From Dehalococcoidia bacterium UBA1332 (lineage in GTDB: Bacteria > Chloroflexota > Dehalococcoidia > Lucifugimonadales > Lucifugimonadaceae): 17,171 bases of DNA. The notes beneath the pieces are model-generated. The model saw only the letters and a program-made list of their open reading frames with translations, made no database searches and was not told the DNA's origin. Shown piece by piece: positions 14,951-17,171 of the stretch. The stretch spans positions 565-17,735 of the forward strand of contig DBSW01000161.1 of NCBI GenBank assembly GCA_002306745.1, written 5' to 3'. Made by a program: the position numbers and the translations under genes. The number at the start of each line of letters is the position of its first letter. Position 1 is the first letter of the stretch.

Positions 14951-16245
14951 TATTCGCCTCCATTCCGGACTGTACTCGTATATGAGTCACCAGTAAGGAC
15001 CGATGAAGCAGGAATCGCATCAGTCGCAACAGGATATGAAAGAGCATTAGGATCAGGTTTAGGTTGCTTGTAAGGAGCAGTCCCAAGAAGTTTACTAACA
15101 GCCCAAATCGAAATAATGGCGACCGGCCAATTAATAGCAGCCATGAACCAGAGTTCTGTTGCTGATGGTTTTGGCCATATCGCTATGAGTATGGCGGTGA
15201 CGATTATGTTTATCATGGTCAGTTCAAAAAGTCCCTTCCAGGCAAACTTAAGAACCTGATCTACTCGAAGACGCGGCAGCGTCATTCTGAACCAAATGAT
15301 CACGAACAAGACCAGAATCAGTTTTGCACCAAACCAAAAATGAGAAGGGATCGGATCAAAGCCCTTCCAGCCACTAAGGAAAAGAGTTGTGACTATAGCC
15401 GCTGTGCTAATCTCAGCCATAAATTCAGCTAGAAAGAAAAGCCCGAATTTCATACTGGCGTAGTCATTCAAATATCCCGCGGCAAGCTCAGATTCAGCTT
15501 CAGTTAAATCGAACGGCGCCCTTGCCATCTCAGCCATAGCTGCAATAAAAAACACAAAGAATGCCAACGGTTGAACGATAATAAACGGTATGCCCTGTGC
15601 CTGAATGATGTCACCGAGTGACATTGACCCGGCGAGCATGATCACACCAACCAAAGCTAACGCCATAGGTATTTCATAGCTTATGAGCAGCGCCACAGAA
15701 CGTAATGCCGACAGAATAGCTATACGGTTTGCAGATGACCAAGCAGCAGTCATCACAGAAAGTGTAGTCAACGAAGTAATCGCCATAATGAACAAAACGC
15801 CGACATTTAGATCGGCAACATAAGTTCCAACCCCAAAAGGAATTACTGAAAATACAGTTAATGCCGGTGCAGCGATCAAAATTGGTGCGAGGTTGAACAG
15901 GATTTTGTCTGCTTCAGCGGGTACAAGATCTTCCTTGAACATCGTCTTTATCGCATCTGCTACCGAAGTTAATGTTCCGAAAGGTCCCCACCTATTCGGT
16001 CCAGTTCTTGATTGGAATCGACCAAATAGACGTCGCTCGCCCCAAATCAAAACAATTACACCACCCAAGACAACATTTACAACAAGAAAAATAACTATCG
16101 CTGCAGAAATAAGGAAAGCAAGCCACTCCATGCCCCCTGGAAGAATTCCAGAAGAATATTCTCGCAATTGACAGCTTGAGCTATCGCCTGCAAGCACACA
16201 GTAAATGTTTCTCCAAAGTGAGTTGTCCAGAAGAACGCTGGGCAT
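14950..16245 (-). CDS. nuoH: NADH-quinone oxidoreductase subunit H
   Basis: NuoH is the membrane anchor subunit that forms much of the quinone chamber. Family marks are GERRLFGRFQSRTGPNR, GPFGTLTSVADAIK with MFKED, SYEIPMALAL, RAPFDLTEAESELAAGY with MKFGLFFLAEF, and the loop WFRMTLPRLRVDQ. The protein has 431 residues. The first 38 residues precede the usual start MEWLAFLISAAIVIF and include three cysteines or so (YCVLAG, SSSCQL). I kept ATG 16245 because it overlaps the nuoD stop as TAATG; ATG 16131 is the alternative. About 40 C-terminal residues after the last helix (APYKQPKPDPNAL onward) are polar and poorly conserved. It is followed by nuoI with a TAATG overlap. Confidence 0.95.
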   Translation of the reverse strand: MPSVLLDNSLWRNIYCVLAGDSSSCQLREYSSGILPGGMEWLAFLISAAIVIFLVVNVVLGGVIVLIWGERRLFGRFQSRTGPNRWGPFGTLTSVADAIKTMFKEDLVPAEADKILFNLAPILIAAPALTVFSVIPFGVGTYVADLNVGVLFIMAITSLTTLSVMTAAWSSANRIAILSALRSVALLISYEIPMALALVGVIMLAGSMSLGDIIQAQGIPFIIVQPLAFFVFFIAAMAEMARAPFDLTEAESELAAGYLNDYASMKFGLFFLAEFMAEISTAAIVTTLFLSGWKGFDPIPSHFWFGAKLILVLFVIIWFRMTLPRLRVDQVLKFAWKGLFELTMINIIVTAILIAIWPKPSATELWFMAAINWPVAIISIWAVSKLLGTAPYKQPKPDPNALSYPVATDAIPASSVLTGDSYTSTVRNGGE

Positions 16246-17171
16246 TAGCGATCCACCTCACCCATGTTCAAATCAACACTGCCAAATGTGACAAACAAAT
16301 CTCCGAACTGACCACCAATCAGCATATCGCGGAGAAGTGTGAGATTAATCAAAGAAGAAGACCGTACGTGCATCCTGTAAGGAGCTATACCACCATCGCT
16401 GACAAGATAGAAACCAAGCTCACCTTTTGAGCCCTCTATCGCAGCATATGCATCACCTATAGGAGGTCGAATTAAACGTGGTACTTCGTCGAATGATGGA
16501 CGAACCGGGCCTGGTTCAATTTGCTCGACACATTGACGAATTATTGCGACGCTTTCACGGGCTTCTTGAACACGAACCCAGTAACGGGCGTAATTATCAG
16601 ATCCCGTGTGTAGTTTTCGATCAAATGAAATTCGATCATAGAAGTCATAGGGTGCTCGATGTCGTAAATCCCAATCCACTCCACTTGCCCGCAACATTGG
16701 ACCCGTGATAGAAGCGTTGACAAGTAACTCTTGAGGCAGAACAGCCGTACCTTTAGTTCGAGAGAAAACGATTTCGTTACCACTAAGGTAAGTTTCAAGA
16801 TCATCGATAGTCCGAATGATGTCATCAAGAGTACGGTCTAAAGCAGACCAAAATTCATTAGGCGCATCCATGAAAACGCCGCCTGGTCTCAAATATGAGT
16901 TTGTTATTCGTGCACCGCAAAGCATTTCAAACAAGTCGAGAATGTTCTCTCGCTCTCTCATAGAGTAAATGAGTGGAGTCCCTAATGCCCCTAGATCCTG
17001 CAGAAGAAATCCTGTCGCTACCAAATGACTTGCAATCCTCTGCAATTCTGCCATAATTACCCTGATATGTTCTACGCGATCATTAACCTTAATCTCCATT
17101 AATTTTTCCATTGCAACTACATATCCAAAGTTCATCGACATGGATGATAAATAATCACAACGATCAGTGAA
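16245..17171 (-). CDS. nuoD: NADH-quinone oxidoreductase subunit D, 3' part
   Basis: NuoD is the 49-kDa-type subunit that forms the quinone pocket with NuoB and descends from the large subunit of [NiFe] hydrogenases. The last 308 residues are visible and the gene continues past the right edge. The frame is open to base 17171, reading FTDRCDYLSSMSMNFGYV, the canonical TDR..DY region. Further marks are ERENILDLFEMLCGARI with NSYLRPGG, LRASGVDWDLRHRAPYDFYD, GDAYA, GSKGELGFYLVSDGG and the end FGSVDLNMGEVDR. The stop overlaps the nuoH start as TAATG. nuoH comes next, so nuoE, nuoF and nuoG are not in their usual place after nuoD. Confidence 0.96.
   Translation of the reverse strand, partial: FTDRCDYLSSMSMNFGYVVAMEKLMEIKVNDRVEHIRVIMAELQRIASHLVATGFLLQDLGALGTPLIYSMRERENILDLFEMLCGARITNSYLRPGGVFMDAPNEFWSALDRTLDDIIRTIDDLETYLSGNEIVFSRTKGTAVLPQELLVNASITGPMLRASGVDWDLRHRAPYDFYDRISFDRKLHTGSDNYARYWVRVQEARESVAIIRQCVEQIEPGPVRPSFDEVPRLIRPPIGDAYAAIEGSKGELGFYLVSDGGIAPYRMHVRSSSLINLTLLRDMLIGGQFGDLFVTFGSVDLNMGEVDR

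Noticed and set aside
1..17171. Mobile elements, CRISPR arrays, tRNA genes and defence or toxin genes
   Set aside because: I saw no repeated spacers, terminal inverted repeats, transposase motifs, tRNA-like sequences or defence domains. Genes account for nearly all of the window.

Overview
This window looks like ordinary bacterial chromosome from an aerobic or respiring organism with moderate-to-low GC content, judged by eye. The malate dehydrogenase resembles the LDH-like MDH of Chloroflexus, and the carboxyltransferase C-terminus, the HdrB-coupled succinate dehydrogenase and the nuo gene order would fit Chloroflexota, possibly a marine SAR202-like lineage. That placement is inference from remembered family resemblance, not a search. 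No rRNA, tRNA, CRISPR array, insertion sequence, phage gene or integration site was found.

The left arm (1-2643) is on the + strand. It holds the 3' end of a propionyl-CoA carboxylase-type carboxyltransferase gene, a MazG-like nucleotide pyrophosphohydrolase gene overlapping it, mdh, and a short-chain dehydrogenase of the DHRS6/BDH2 type. The gene directions converge across a 104-base spacer (2644-2747) that holds two weak inverted repeats.

The rest (2748-17171) is one long run of 14 genes on the - strand. In transcription order these are nuoD (5' end outside the window), nuoH, nuoI, nuoJ, nuoK, a 64-residue protein resembling DUF2007, nuoL, nuoM, nuoN, nadK, a NUDIX hydrolase of the ADP-ribose pyrophosphatase type, sdhA, sdhB and a two-CCG-domain HdrB/SdhE-like subunit. 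Junctions are tight: TAATG or ATGA overlaps occur at nuoD/H, H/I, I/J, J/K, M/N and sdhB/hdrB-like. Gaps of 66-86 bases separate nuoL/M, nuoN/nadK and nadK/NUDIX. No intergenic stretch exceeds 190 bases.

Together the genes form a respiratory and NAD(P) block. Malate dehydrogenase and succinate dehydrogenase serve the TCA cycle, complex I pumps protons, NAD kinase makes NADP, and the NUDIX enzyme probably clears ADP-ribose. No wholly new system is evident. The leads worth following are the type-E-like succinate:quinone reductase (extra cysteine in SdhB, CCG-domain partner, no haem anchor gene), the absence of nuoEFG between nuoD and nuoH, the small gene between nuoK and nuoL, an insertion of about 37 residues in NuoI, and enlarged outer loops in NuoJ and NuoK.
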